A DNA stretch of 64,000 bases from CANJBX01 sp035556735 (GTDB lineage Bacteria; Pseudomonadota; Alphaproteobacteria; Rhizobiales; Xanthobacteraceae), in the NCBI GenBank assembly GCA_035556735.1, contig DATMFF010000006.1, positions 186,001 through 250,000 on the forward strand. Direction: 5' to 3'. Positions 45,067 to 55,451 of this stretch are shown one piece after another. Position 1 is the first letter of the stretch. Every line of letters begins with the position of its first letter. Below the pieces are notes generated by a model. It did no database searches. It saw nothing but the letters and a program-made list of their open reading frames with translations, and had not been told where the DNA came from. A program made the position numbers and the translations under genes.

Positions 45067-46554
45067 ATGGCTGTCGAATCGACTGCTCGCCTGCAATTGG
45101 CCCAGGCGCCCGTAAACTTTCGGGTGGCGCCACATAACATCGAAGTCGAGCAGGCCCTGCTCGGCGCGATTCTCGTCAACAACGAAGCGTTCTACCGGGT
45201 CTCGGACTTCCTCGAGCCGCCGCATTTCTTCGAGCCGATCCATCAGAAGCTGTTCGAACTCGCCGGCAGCCTGATCCGCGCCGGCAAGGTCGCGACGCCG
45301 GTTACGCTCAAGACGTTCCTGCCGCCGGACATCGACATTGTCGGGCTCACGGCGAGCCAATATCTCGCGCGCCTCGCCGCCGAAGCCACGACCGTGATCA
45401 ATGCGGAAGACTACGGCCGCACGATCTACGACCTCGCACTGCGCCGTTCGCTGATCCTGATCGGCGAGGACATGGTCAACGTCGCCTACGACGCTCCCGT
45501 CGATTTCGCACCGCAATCGCAGATCGAAGACGCCGAACGGCGGCTGTTCGAGCTGGCCGAGACCGGCAAATATGACGGCGGCTTCCAGCGCTTCTCGCGC
45601 GCGCTGACCACCGCCGTCGACATGGCCGCGCAGGCCTATCAGCGCGACGGCCGCCTCTCCGGCATCGCCACCGGCCTGAGGGACCTCGACGCCAAGATGG
45701 GCGGGTTGCAGCGCTCGGACCTTGTCGTGCTCGCCGGACGTCCGGGCATGGGCAAGACCGCGCTCGCCACCAACCTCGCCTACAACATTGCCAAGGCCTG
45801 GCAGGGCGAGACCCAGGTCGATGGCCGCGTGGTGACCACCAACGGCGGCATCGTGGGCTTCTTCTCGCTCGAAATGTCGGCCGAGCAGCTCGCGACCCGT
45901 ATCATCGCCGAGCAGACCGAGATTCCGTCCTATCGCATCCGCCGCGGCGAGATCGACCCGGCCGCCTTCGACCGCATCGCCGAGAAGGCGCGCGAGATGG
46001 AGCAGATCCCGCTCTACATCGACGAGACCGGCGGCCTCTCCATCGCCCAGCTCGCCGCCCGTGCCCGTCGCCTCAAGCGGCAGCGCGGGCTCGACCTGCT
46101 GGTCGTGGACTATATCCAGCTCCTGTCCGGCTCGGGCCGCCGCGCCGCCGAAGGGCGCGTGCAGGAAATCACGGAAATCACCACCAATCTCAAAGCGCTC
46201 GCGAAGGAACTCAACGTGCCGGTCCTGGCATTGTCGCAGCTCTCGCGCGCGGTCGAGAGCCGCGACGACAAGCGCCCGCAGCTCTCGGACCTGCGCGAAT
46301 CCGGCTCGATCGAGCAGGACGCAGACGTGGTGATGTTCGTCTTCCGCGAGGAGTACTACCTCGCCGGCAAGGAGCCGCGGCCCGGTACGCCCGAATACGA
46401 GAAGTGGCAGATCGAGATGAGTGCCGTGCACGGCCTCGCCGAGGTCATCATCGGCAAGCAGCGCCACGGCCCGACCGGCACCGTGAAGCTGCAGTTCGAG
46501 GCCAACGTCACGCGCTTTGCCGACCTCGACGAGGCCCACCGGCTGCCGGCGTAA
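45067..46554 (+). CDS. dnaB: Replicative DNA helicase
   Basis: 495 residues. The N-terminal primase-interaction domain (NIEVEQALLGAILVNNEAFYR) and the RecA-like motor with Walker A GRPGMGKT (224-231) and the QLSRAVE and DLRESGSIEQDADVV motifs are visible. It unwinds DNA at the replication fork. It precedes alr by 100 bases, the usual rhizobial order dnaB-alr-radA. Confidence 0.97.
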   Translation: MAVESTARLQLAQAPVNFRVAPHNIEVEQALLGAILVNNEAFYRVSDFLEPPHFFEPIHQKLFELAGSLIRAGKVATPVTLKTFLPPDIDIVGLTASQYLARLAAEATTVINAEDYGRTIYDLALRRSLILIGEDMVNVAYDAPVDFAPQSQIEDAERRLFELAETGKYDGGFQRFSRALTTAVDMAAQAYQRDGRLSGIATGLRDLDAKMGGLQRSDLVVLAGRPGMGKTALATNLAYNIAKAWQGETQVDGRVVTTNGGIVGFFSLEMSAEQLATRIIAEQTEIPSYRIRRGEIDPAAFDRIAEKAREMEQIPLYIDETGGLSIAQLAARARRLKRQRGLDLLVVDYIQLLSGSGRRAAEGRVQEITEITTNLKALAKELNVPVLALSQLSRAVESRDDKRPQLSDLRESGSIEQDADVVMFVFREEYYLAGKEPRPGTPEYEKWQIEMSAVHGLAEVIIGKQRHGPTGTVKLQFEANVTRFADLDEAHRLPA

Positions 46555-46654
46555 GCTTCGGCCGGGGGCCGCCACCCTTGCCGAGCTGGCTGCGCGGGCC
46601 GATATTCGCCTGACATAGGTCACGCCGGAGGCGTGATCCGGGGAAATCCTCAAC

Positions 46655-47842
46655 ATGCTGTTTCGCAAGGCCAATTCTTCCGAGGCTGAGCTCCCTGGCG
46701 CGGGCGCGCCGGAGCCGGTCATTACCACCGGGGGGCCGGCCGAGCTCGAAGCCAGCGGCATCCTGACGATCGATTGCCGCGCCATCGTGCGGAACTGGAA
46801 GGCGCTGACGAACTACGCCGCCCCCGCGGAGGTCGCGGCCGTGGTCAAGGCGGACGCCTATGGGTGCGGCCTCGAGCCGATTTCCGAGGCGTTGGCCGAG
46901 GCTGGCTGCAGAACGTTCTTCGTGGCCCAGCTCCCCGACGCGCGCCGCCTGCGCGCGGTCCTTCCGGACGCCGCCATCTACGTCACCAATGGAATCGTGC
47001 CGGGAAGCGCAGCCGCCTTTGCTGAAATCGATGCCCAGCCGGTGATCGGCAATCTTGCCGAGCTTGCCGAGTGGGATGGCTTTCGCGCGGTCAGCAAGTG
47101 GCACGGTGGCGCGGCCCTGCAGTTCGACACCGGCATGAACCGGCTCGGTCTCGGGCTCGCGGAAGCCGAAGCCCTTGCCACGCGCTGCAAGATGCCGGGC
47201 CACGGCATCACGCTGATCATGAGCCACCTTGCCTGCGCCGACGAGCCGGATCACCCGCTCAACCGCCGGCAGATCGAGATCCTGCGCGACTTGCGCCTGA
47301 TGTTTCGTGGCATTGCCGTCTCCGTCGCCAACTCGGCGGGCATCTTCCTCGGCGCCTCGGCGCATTTCGACGTCGTGCGGCCGGGGATCGCGCTCTTTGG
47401 CGGGAATCCCGTTCCCGGCGGCGATAATCCCATGGAACCGGTGATCGATCTGAAGGCGCGCGTTGCGCAGCTCCGGACGGTCGAGCGCGGGGTCACCGTC
47501 GGATACAATGCCACCTGGACGGCCAAGCGCCCCACGCGCCTGGCGATCGTGACCGCGGGCTATGCCGACGGCTATCCGCGCCCGGTCGGCGCCTCCGATA
47601 CGCTCACCGGCGGCGAGGTCGTCGTCGCCGGCCGTCGCTGCCCGGTGGTCGGGCGCGTGTCGATGGACCTGATCGCGGTCGACATCACCGAGCTTCCGGA
47701 GAATGCCGTGCGGCGTGGCGATCTCGTCACGTTGATCGGCGACCAGATCACCGTGGACGAGTTCGCGGGCTGGAGCCGCACCATCAGCTACGACGTGCTC
47801 ACGCGCCTGGGCCGTCGCTATCACCGCGTCTGGAAGAGCTGA
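46655..47842 (+). CDS. alr: Alanine racemase
   Basis: 395 residues. Pyridoxal-phosphate lysine K65 in VVKADAYGCG, and VGYNATWTAKRPTRLAIVTAGYADGYPR in the C-terminal part. It supplies D-alanine for peptidoglycan. About 35 residues before the fold are extra compared with many Alr proteins, so a later start is possible, but the ATG at 46655 has a GGGGAAA site. Confidence 0.95.
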   Translation: MLFRKANSSEAELPGAGAPEPVITTGGPAELEASGILTIDCRAIVRNWKALTNYAAPAEVAAVVKADAYGCGLEPISEALAEAGCRTFFVAQLPDARRLRAVLPDAAIYVTNGIVPGSAAAFAEIDAQPVIGNLAELAEWDGFRAVSKWHGGAALQFDTGMNRLGLGLAEAEALATRCKMPGHGITLIMSHLACADEPDHPLNRRQIEILRDLRLMFRGIAVSVANSAGIFLGASAHFDVVRPGIALFGGNPVPGGDNPMEPVIDLKARVAQLRTVERGVTVGYNATWTAKRPTRLAIVTAGYADGYPRPVGASDTLTGGEVVVAGRRCPVVGRVSMDLIAVDITELPENAVRRGDLVTLIGDQITVDEFAGWSRTISYDVLTRLGRRYHRVWKS

Positions 47843-47956
47843 TCCGGCGAAGCCAGACTCGGTACAGGCCCTCGCCTCTCGACGCATGCCGCCATGTTGC
47901 GCCGTGCTATGACGGCGGCGGCGTTCGTTTTGATTCCGACAGGACCGAGCATCGTC

Positions 47957-49360
47957 ATGGCCCGTAACGCGCCTACCTTCATCTGCCAGAACTGCGGCGC
48001 AGCCTATGGCCGCTGGCAGGGCAAGTGCGACGGCTGCGGCGAGTGGAACACCATCGCCGAGGAGAACGCCGCGCTCCCGCCGAGCGGCCCCGGCCGTGCG
48101 CCACGCAAGGGCCGTGCCTTTGCGCTCGAGCCCCTGGGCGGCTCCTCCCCGGAGGCTCCGCGTCTCGCCAGCGGCGTCGCCGAGTTCGACCGCGTCACCG
48201 GCGGCGGCTTCGTTCGCGGCTCCGTGCTGCTCGTCGGCGGCGATCCCGGCATCGGCAAGTCCACGCTGCTGGTCCAGACCGCCGCTGCCCTCGCCCGCGC
48301 CGGGCATCGTGTCGTTTACATTTCAGGTGAGGAAGCCGTCGCACAGGTCCGCCTGCGCGCGGACCGCCTCGGACTGACCGATGCGCCGGTCGAACTCGCG
48401 GCTGAGACTTCGGTTGAGGATATCCTCGCGACCCTGTCCACCGGCAAGCCGCCGCGTCTCGTGGTCATCGACTCGATCCAGACCATGTGGACCGACACCG
48501 TCGACTCCGCTCCCGGCACGGTCACGCAGGTGCGCAGCGCCGCCCAGGTGCTGATCCGCTTCGCCAAGCGTTCGGGCACCGCCATCATCCTCGTCGGCCA
48601 CGTCACGAAGGACGGCCAGATCGCCGGACCGCGCGTGGTCGAGCACATGGTCGATGCGGTGCTCTCGTTCGAAGGCGAAGGCGCCCAGCACTTCCGGGTG
48701 CTGCGCGCTGTGAAGAACCGCTTCGGACCAACTGACGAGATTGGCGTTTTCGAGATGACTGGCGGCGGCCTGCAGGAGGTCGCCAACCCGTCCCAGTTGT
48801 TCCTGTCGGAGCGCGACCGCGGCACGCCCGGCACCGCGGTCTTCGCCGGGCTTGAAGGCACCCGCCCGCTCCTCGTCGAGATGCAGGCACTGGTGGCGCC
48901 GACCTCGCTCGGCACCCCGCGCCGCGCCGTGGTCGGCTGGGATCCGGCACGCCTGTCCATGGTCATCGCCGTGCTCGAAGCCCATTGCGGCGTCCGGCTC
49001 GGCGGCCACGACGTCTACCTCAATGTCGCCGGCGGCTTGCGCATCGTGGAGCCGGCCGCCGACCTGGCCGCTGCTGCCGCGCTGGTGTCTTCGCTCACCG
49101 GCGCCTCGTTGCCCGCCGATGCCGTCTATTTCGGGGAGGTATCGCTGTCAGGGATCGTGCGCCCGGTGGCGCAGACCGCCGCGCGCCTGAAGGAAGCCCA
49201 GAAGCTCGGCTTCGGCCGCGCCGTGCTGCCCGAGGGCGCCCGCGGCGACGCGGGTGACACGAGCCTCGCCACGTCTGCGGTTGCCACCCTTCAGGCGCTG
49301 GTGGCCGACATCGCCGCCACCGGAATGGACAAGGACCGCACGGTCACGCGCCTGCGTTAA
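47957..49360 (+). CDS. radA: DNA repair protein RadA
   Basis: 467 residues from the ATG at 47957. A four-cysteine zinc finger C10-x2-C13...C24-x2-C27, Walker A GGDPGIGKS (94-102), the KNRFG motif (AVKNRFGPTDEIG) and a Lon-like C-terminal domain are all visible. RadA helps branch migration in recombinational repair. An upstream in-frame start (47894) adds a hydrophobic stretch with no match to RadA. Confidence 0.97.
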   Translation: MARNAPTFICQNCGAAYGRWQGKCDGCGEWNTIAEENAALPPSGPGRAPRKGRAFALEPLGGSSPEAPRLASGVAEFDRVTGGGFVRGSVLLVGGDPGIGKSTLLVQTAAALARAGHRVVYISGEEAVAQVRLRADRLGLTDAPVELAAETSVEDILATLSTGKPPRLVVIDSIQTMWTDTVDSAPGTVTQVRSAAQVLIRFAKRSGTAIILVGHVTKDGQIAGPRVVEHMVDAVLSFEGEGAQHFRVLRAVKNRFGPTDEIGVFEMTGGGLQEVANPSQLFLSERDRGTPGTAVFAGLEGTRPLLVEMQALVAPTSLGTPRRAVVGWDPARLSMVIAVLEAHCGVRLGGHDVYLNVAGGLRIVEPAADLAAAAALVSSLTGASLPADAVYFGEVSLSGIVRPVAQTAARLKEAQKLGFGRAVLPEGARGDAGDTSLATSAVATLQALVADIAATGMDKDRTVTRLR

Positions 49361-49639
49361 CGCTCCTCCGTGCCCGCGTGCCCGGCCGGCGATTGCGATT
49401 TCGTAAGCACGACCGCAAAAAGGCTGGATCGACGGGCAGGAATGCGTGCGGACGGCGCGCTATACGGGTGACGGGGCGCGGCCGGCCCGCTATACAGCGG
49501 GCGCGCCAACCGAACTGGACAAGTCCCTCCCGCGCTTGCCGGTAACCGGCCGGTAGGGTCAGGTGATGAGGTGAGGCGCTGTTCGATTCGGCGCGATCCG
49601 CCGGATGGTTCGGTTCGAAAGGCACGCAAGGCGGAATTG

Positions 49640-50281
49640 ATGCCCATCACGCTGCTCGACATCTTTCTGCTGGCGGTGATGCTGATCTCCGGGCTGCTCG
49701 CGATGGTGCGCGGCTTCATGCGCGAGGTCCTCTCGATCGCCGCCTGGATCTGCTCGGCCGCCGCCACCCTCTACGCCTACCCGCGCGTGCTCCCGGCGGT
49801 GAAGGATTACATCAACAACGACATCATCGCCGCCGCCGTCACGGTCGCGGGCGTGTTCCTCGGCACGCTGATCATCGTTTCCGTCCTGACCGTGCGCATC
49901 TCCGACAAGATACTCGACAGCCGCATCGGCGCGCTCGACCGCACCCTCGGCTTCGTCTTCGGGCTCGCCCGCGGCCTGCTGATCGTGGTCGTGGCCTTCA
50001 TCTTCTTCGACTGGCTGGTACCGGCCAGTTCGCAGCCGTCCTGGGTCGGTAACGCCAAGTCGCGCGTGGTGCTCAAAGGAACGGGAGACTGGATGATCTC
50101 CCTGTTGCCGGAAGACCCCGAGAGCACCATCTTGAAGAGGCTGAAGAAGCCCAAGCCCGACGAGGATGGGGCGGAAAGCCCCGAGCAGCGCACCGACCTC
50201 GTCCCCGGCCAGGACCAGCAGGGCTACGGCCGTACCGATCGGGCCAACATGCGCCAGTTTATCGACGGCAAGGTGAGATGA
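49640..50281 (+). CDS. cvpA: CvpA family membrane protein
   Basis: 213 residues from the ATG at 49640. Four membrane segments in the first 125 residues (LLDIFLLAVMLISGLLAMVRGFMREV is typical), then a cytoplasmic tail. CvpA is needed for colicin V export in E. coli and affects envelope tolerance. It overlaps the longest purF frame by 4 bases and normally sits before purF. Confidence 0.9.
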   Translation: MPITLLDIFLLAVMLISGLLAMVRGFMREVLSIAAWICSAAATLYAYPRVLPAVKDYINNDIIAAAVTVAGVFLGTLIIVSVLTVRISDKILDSRIGALDRTLGFVFGLARGLLIVVVAFIFFDWLVPASSQPSWVGNAKSRVVLKGTGDWMISLLPEDPESTILKRLKKPKPDEDGAESPEQRTDLVPGQDQQGYGRTDRANMRQFIDGKVR

Positions 50282-50301
50282 GAGCGTCAGCGGGAGACAG
50301 C

Positions 50302-51801
<1,500 letters not shown>

Positions 51802-51832
51802 CCGGCCCGTCGCGGCACCGCCGCTCCCTCTT

Positions 51833-51912
51833 GTCATGCCCCGCGAAAGCGGGGCATTCAGTGCCCACCAAAGCCGTGGGTTACTGGATCGCTCGCCTGC
51901 GCGGGCGATGAC
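51833..51912. repeat. About 80-bp palindromic intergenic repeat (REP/MITE-like)
   Basis: Lies between purF and the SDR gene. One end is GTCATGCCCCGCGAAAGCGGGGCATTCAGT, a stem with a GAAA-type loop; the other end is ACTGGATCGCTCGCCTGCGCGGGCGATGAC. The outer arms (GTCATGCCC / GGGCGATGAC) and the CAGT/ACTG inner arms make an imperfect inverted repeat. Intergenic repeats of this kind are scattered through Bradyrhizobium and Rhodopseudomonas genomes as I recall. The left stem may also end the purF message. Confidence 0.7.
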
Positions 51913-51939
51913 GGCCGAGAGACCATCGAGCACCAACTG

Positions 51940-52686
51940 ATGACCTCCTCAAAACCCCTCGCCTCCCGCATCGCGCTCGTCACCGGGGCCTCGCGCGGCA
52001 TCGGGTCCGCCGCCGCCCTCGCGCTTGCGAAGGCCGGCGCCCACGTGGTCGCGGTCGCCCGCACGGTCGGCGGCCTTGAGGAACTCGACGACGCCATCCG
52101 CGCGCAAGGCGGCACCGCCACGCTCGTTCCCGTGGACGTCAAGGACTACGACGGCATCGACCGGCTCGCCGCTGCGCTGCGCGAGCGCTACGGCAAGCTC
52201 GACATCCTCGTCGGCAACGCCGGCGTGCTCGGCACGCTCTCGCCGCTCGATCACGTCACGCCCATGGACTGGGACAGCGTGATCGCCACCAACGTCACCG
52301 CCAACTGGCGGCTGATCCGCGCCTTCGCCGATCTGCTCAAGGCGTCGAGCGCCGGCCGCGTGGTGTTCCTCACGTCCGGCGTCGCCTCCCAGGGCCTCGC
52401 CTACTGGGGCCCCTACGCCGCCTCCAAGGCCGCGCTCGAGGTGCTGGCGCGCACCTTCGCGGCCGAGACCGTCACCACCAACGTGCGGGTCAATGTGCTG
52501 GGACCCGGCCCCGTGCGCACCCGCATGCTCGCCACCGCCATGCCCGGCCTCGATCCCGCGACGGCGACCCCGCCGGACGTCGTCGCCGACAAGATCGTCG
52601 AGCTCTGCCTGCCGGCCATGACCGAGACCGGCAAGTACTACGACCTGCGCGCCGGCAAATTCTTGGAGTTCCAGCGTCCGGCATAG
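51940..52686 (+). CDS. SDR family oxidoreductase
   Basis: 248 residues. NAD(P)-binding TGASRGIG (15-22), NNAG-like VGNAGVLG, and the catalytic tyrosine and lysine in YWGPYAASK near residue 155. This is the classical short-chain dehydrogenase fold with a Ser/Tyr/Lys triad. The substrate is unknown; it is not obviously the acyl-ACP reductase FabG. It starts 28 bases after the palindromic repeat with a weak ribosome-binding site, and it is convergent with the TonB-domain gene. Confidence 0.92.
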   Translation: MTSSKPLASRIALVTGASRGIGSAAALALAKAGAHVVAVARTVGGLEELDDAIRAQGGTATLVPVDVKDYDGIDRLAAALRERYGKLDILVGNAGVLGTLSPLDHVTPMDWDSVIATNVTANWRLIRAFADLLKASSAGRVVFLTSGVASQGLAYWGPYAASKAALEVLARTFAAETVTTNVRVNVLGPGPVRTRMLATAMPGLDPATATPPDVVADKIVELCLPAMTETGKYYDLRAGKFLEFQRPA

Positions 52687-52711
52687 CCCCCTCGGGGTGC
52701 GGCACGGCGCG

Positions 52712-53518
52712 TCAATAGACGTGATCGTTCAAGTAATACGCCATGGGCGCGGTGTAACGGAATTGCTGCTGGGTCAGCTCGGCAGGGGGCGCTGGAAACG
52801 GCTGCGCGCGTCTGAGCATATCGAGCGCCTCGCGATCGAGATTTCGATGGCCGGACCCCCGCGAGATCTGACGCGAAATGAGCCTGCCGCGCCGATCAAG
52901 CGTGAACGTCAGCATGACGGTCCCCTGCTCGCGGCGGGACCGCGCGCTCTCAGGGTACCTTTTATGACGATTGAGATGCGCAACGATCTGCTGCGCATAT
53001 GTGGCTTTCGCTGCGCCGGCGATGCCGGGCGATATGGCGGTCTCTGCCCAGCTTGAACTCGCGCCGCGTGCGGCGTGCTTGTTCGGCGCCGGAGCCGCGA
53101 CCGCGCGCTGTCCGTGCGGGCCGTCGCCGACGACCCACACTGCCACCGTCACCCGCGCCGTCCCGCGCGCGCCGTTCTTGGTGCCGACGATGCCGATCGT
53201 GAACTTGTCCTCGCCCTTGAAGCCGGGCCGCGCCTGATAGGCGATGTTCACCGAGTTGAGCGGCTTGAGCGAGCCCTTGCCCGGCCTCGCCAGCGTGATG
53301 ATCGATGTGATGATGGTGCCGCTGCCTTCGCGCAGCTTGATGGTGCAGGGCGTGCCGCTGTGGGTCGTCATCGACGCATAGGACTGCCCGCCGAACGTGA
53401 ACGAAAAGCGCGGCACCGAGCAGGCCGCGAGCGCGGCACCGTGCGTCAGCGCCGCCATGGCCGCGCCGAGCGCGAGCGCCGAGGCCGCGCGCAACACGCC
53501 ACTCTTTCGTGGTGTCAT
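52712..53518 (-). CDS. Secreted Ig-like domain fused to a TonB C-terminal domain
   Basis: 268 residues. A signal peptide (1-32, ALAAC), a beta-rich part (about 33-130) with YQARPGFKGEDKFTIGIVG, a motif of bacterial Ig/VCBS-like domains, a short linker (130-170), and a TonB C-terminal domain (172-268: YPESARSRREQGTVMLTFTLDRRGRL and GSGHRNLDREALDMLRRAQPFPAPP). A usual TonB has an N-terminal membrane anchor and a Pro-rich spacer. Here the only hydrophobic stretch looks cleavable. Start ATG at 53518 follows a strong GGGGGGAGAG site. No ExbB/ExbD is near. Confidence 0.75.
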   Translation of the reverse strand: MTPRKSGVLRAASALALGAAMAALTHGAALAACSVPRFSFTFGGQSYASMTTHSGTPCTIKLREGSGTIITSIITLARPGKGSLKPLNSVNIAYQARPGFKGEDKFTIGIVGTKNGARGTARVTVAVWVVGDGPHGQRAVAAPAPNKHAARGASSSWAETAISPGIAGAAKATYAQQIVAHLNRHKRYPESARSRREQGTVMLTFTLDRRGRLISRQISRGSGHRNLDREALDMLRRAQPFPAPPAELTQQQFRYTAPMAYYLNDHVY

Positions 53519-53666
53519 GGAAACACTCTCCCCCCGCCAGAGAGTCTGTCAGAGCCGCCCGCGGCACGCAATCAAGCGTTGTCGCGGGTCGCGCTGCCAG
53601 CGGGCCTTGATCATGGCCCGGGCGAAACCACGTTGTCTCGACCACCCTGCCACGGAGGACCGTCCC

Positions 53667-54227
53667 ATGGCGCCCCGCTCGACCAAGACAAGCTTTCCCG
53701 TCGGCAAGATCCGCCGCTTCCTGGAGCCCGGGCCGATCGTGCTCGTCTCCTCACGCTGGCGCGATCAGACCAACATCATGACGCTGGGCTGGCACACGCC
53801 CATGGAGTTCACGCCCGCCCTCGTCGGCTGCGTCATATCCGAGGCGAACCACAGCTTCGAGCTCGTCCGCAAGAGCGGTGAGTGCGTCATCAACCTGCCG
53901 ACCACCGCACTCACCGACATCGCGGTGAAGATCGGCAACACCAGCGGCGCCGAGATCGACAAGTTCCGCGCATTCGGCCTCACCGCCGATCCCGCCCGCA
54001 AGGTCGCGGCGCCGCTCATCCGCGAATGCCACGCCAGCTTCGAGTGCCGCCTGCACGACGACGCGCTGGTGAAAAAATACAACTTCTTCGTCTTCGAGGT
54101 GGTGCACGCCCATGTCGCCGCCACGCCGAAGCATCCGCGGACCCTGCATTACACCGGCGACGGCGTGTTCATGGTCTCGGGCAGGATCATCAGCCGCCGC
54201 GCGCTGTTCCGCCCCGGCATGCTGTAA
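53667..54227 (+). CDS. Flavin reductase family protein
   Basis: 186 residues from the ATG at 53667, after CACGGAGGAC. It has the flavin-reductase (DIM6/NTAB) fold: RRFLEPGPIVLVSSRW...NIMTLGWHTPMEFTP near the flavin site and GDGVFMVSGRIISRRALFRPGML at the end. Such proteins supply reduced flavin to monooxygenases or act alone. No monooxygenase is adjacent, so the role is open. It is divergent from the TonB-domain gene. Confidence 0.88.
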   Translation: MAPRSTKTSFPVGKIRRFLEPGPIVLVSSRWRDQTNIMTLGWHTPMEFTPALVGCVISEANHSFELVRKSGECVINLPTTALTDIAVKIGNTSGAEIDKFRAFGLTADPARKVAAPLIRECHASFECRLHDDALVKKYNFFVFEVVHAHVAATPKHPRTLHYTGDGVFMVSGRIISRRALFRPGML

Positions 54228-54386
54228 GCCGCGCCGGTCGCATCTCCCCGCCGCGCGGCTGGGCAACTGCATCAAACGCGCACGTGACCTGCCGCAGATT
54301 CGTGCTCGCGTCGCGCGTGCCTGGCGCTATCGTGGTTTGCGCAAATCCCGGCGCCCGCCGATGGCGCACCAACCGGACGAGGATCG

Positions 54387-55382
54387 ATGAGCCAGCCAAC
54401 CGTCTGCCTGATGATGGGTCCCGGTACCCTGCCCGGCCAGGGCGCCGACCGTCTCGACACGCTGCGCTACGCGCCCTGGGCGAGCGGCAAGCCCAACCTC
54501 ACCGGCCACGAACTGCTCAAGGCCCTTCCCGAGATCGCCGGCTTCGCCAAGGTGGAGGTGCATCCCGGCAATCCGCACCCCATCGCCACGCCCGACGACC
54601 TGCGCCGCCTCGCCCTCGCCATGCAGGCGGTGGCGGACGATCCGCGCATCGACGGGATCGTGTTCGTGCAGGGCACCAACAGCATCGAGGAGAGCGCCTA
54701 TTTCCTCAACCTCACGGTGCGCACCGACAAGCCCCTCGTCGTCACCGGCGCGCAGCGCCCGTTCACCGCGCTCTCGAGCGACGGCGGCATGAACCTTCTC
54801 GACGCCGTGCGCGTCGCGGCGACGCCGGCCGCGCGCGGGCGCGGCGTGCTCGTCGCCACCAACAACGAGATCAACGCCGCGCGCGACGTCACCAAGACCA
54901 ACACCTATCGCCTGCAGACCTTCCAGAGCCGCGCCGTCGGCATCCTCGGCTACGCCGATCCCGACCAGATCGTGTTCTATCGCGCGGTCACGCGCCGGCA
55001 CACGCGCGCAAGCGAATTCGACCTGACGGGCGTTACGGCGATGCCGCGCGTCGACGTGCTCTATGTCTTCACCGGCGCCAATGGCGACCTCGCGCGCGCC
55101 GCCGTGCAGTTGGGCGCCCGCGGTCTCGTCGTCGCCGGCTCGGGCGCGGGCTCCGCAGGCGAGATGCGCAAGGACCTCGCCGCGATCGCGCAGCAGGGCA
55201 TCGTCGTGGTGCGCTCGGCCCGCGTCGGCGAGGCGCGCGTCATCCGCGACGACAACTGGCAGGAGCCCGGCTTCGTCGCCGCCGACAACCTCAACCCGCA
55301 GAAGGCCGCGATGCTGCTCACGCTCGCGCTGACGCGGACGAGCGATCCGGATGAGGTGCAAAGGATGTTCGGGGAGTATTGA
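54387..55382 (+). CDS. L-asparaginase family amidohydrolase
   Basis: 331 residues from the ATG at 54387. It has the two-domain type II asparaginase layout. The first loop reads GPGTLPGQGADRLD, so the nucleophile-position threonine (T14) is kept, though the usual TGGTI is changed. The second active-site loop reads QGTNSIEES, with T97 followed by N98 where classical enzymes have T-D. K170 in DVTKTNTYRL is in the expected place. The altered Asp suggests a related amidohydrolase; the GTN variant does occur in some named asparaginase-family proteins. No signal peptide, so cytoplasmic. Confidence 0.82.
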   Translation: MSQPTVCLMMGPGTLPGQGADRLDTLRYAPWASGKPNLTGHELLKALPEIAGFAKVEVHPGNPHPIATPDDLRRLALAMQAVADDPRIDGIVFVQGTNSIEESAYFLNLTVRTDKPLVVTGAQRPFTALSSDGGMNLLDAVRVAATPAARGRGVLVATNNEINAARDVTKTNTYRLQTFQSRAVGILGYADPDQIVFYRAVTRRHTRASEFDLTGVTAMPRVDVLYVFTGANGDLARAAVQLGARGLVVAGSGAGSAGEMRKDLAAIAQQGIVVVRSARVGEARVIRDDNWQEPGFVAADNLNPQKAAMLLTLALTRTSDPDEVQRMFGEY

Positions 55383-55420
55383 AGAAGCCAGATCAGCTTC
55401 GCACGCGCCCGGTTCGTTCC

Positions 55421-55446
55421 CTGATGATAAGTTTTCTCATCATCAG
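55421..55446. terminator. Hairpin between convergent asparaginase and MFS genes
   Basis: CTGATGAT (55421-55428) pairs with ATCATCAG (55439-55446) over a 10-base loop. It lies between the two stop codons. There is no long T-tract, so terminator function is a guess. Confidence 0.35.
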
Positions 55447-55451
55447 CACTC

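Noticed and set aside
45046..48307. Long minus-strand open frames opposite dnaB and alr
   Set aside because: Antisense shadows; dnaB and alr are complete and typical.
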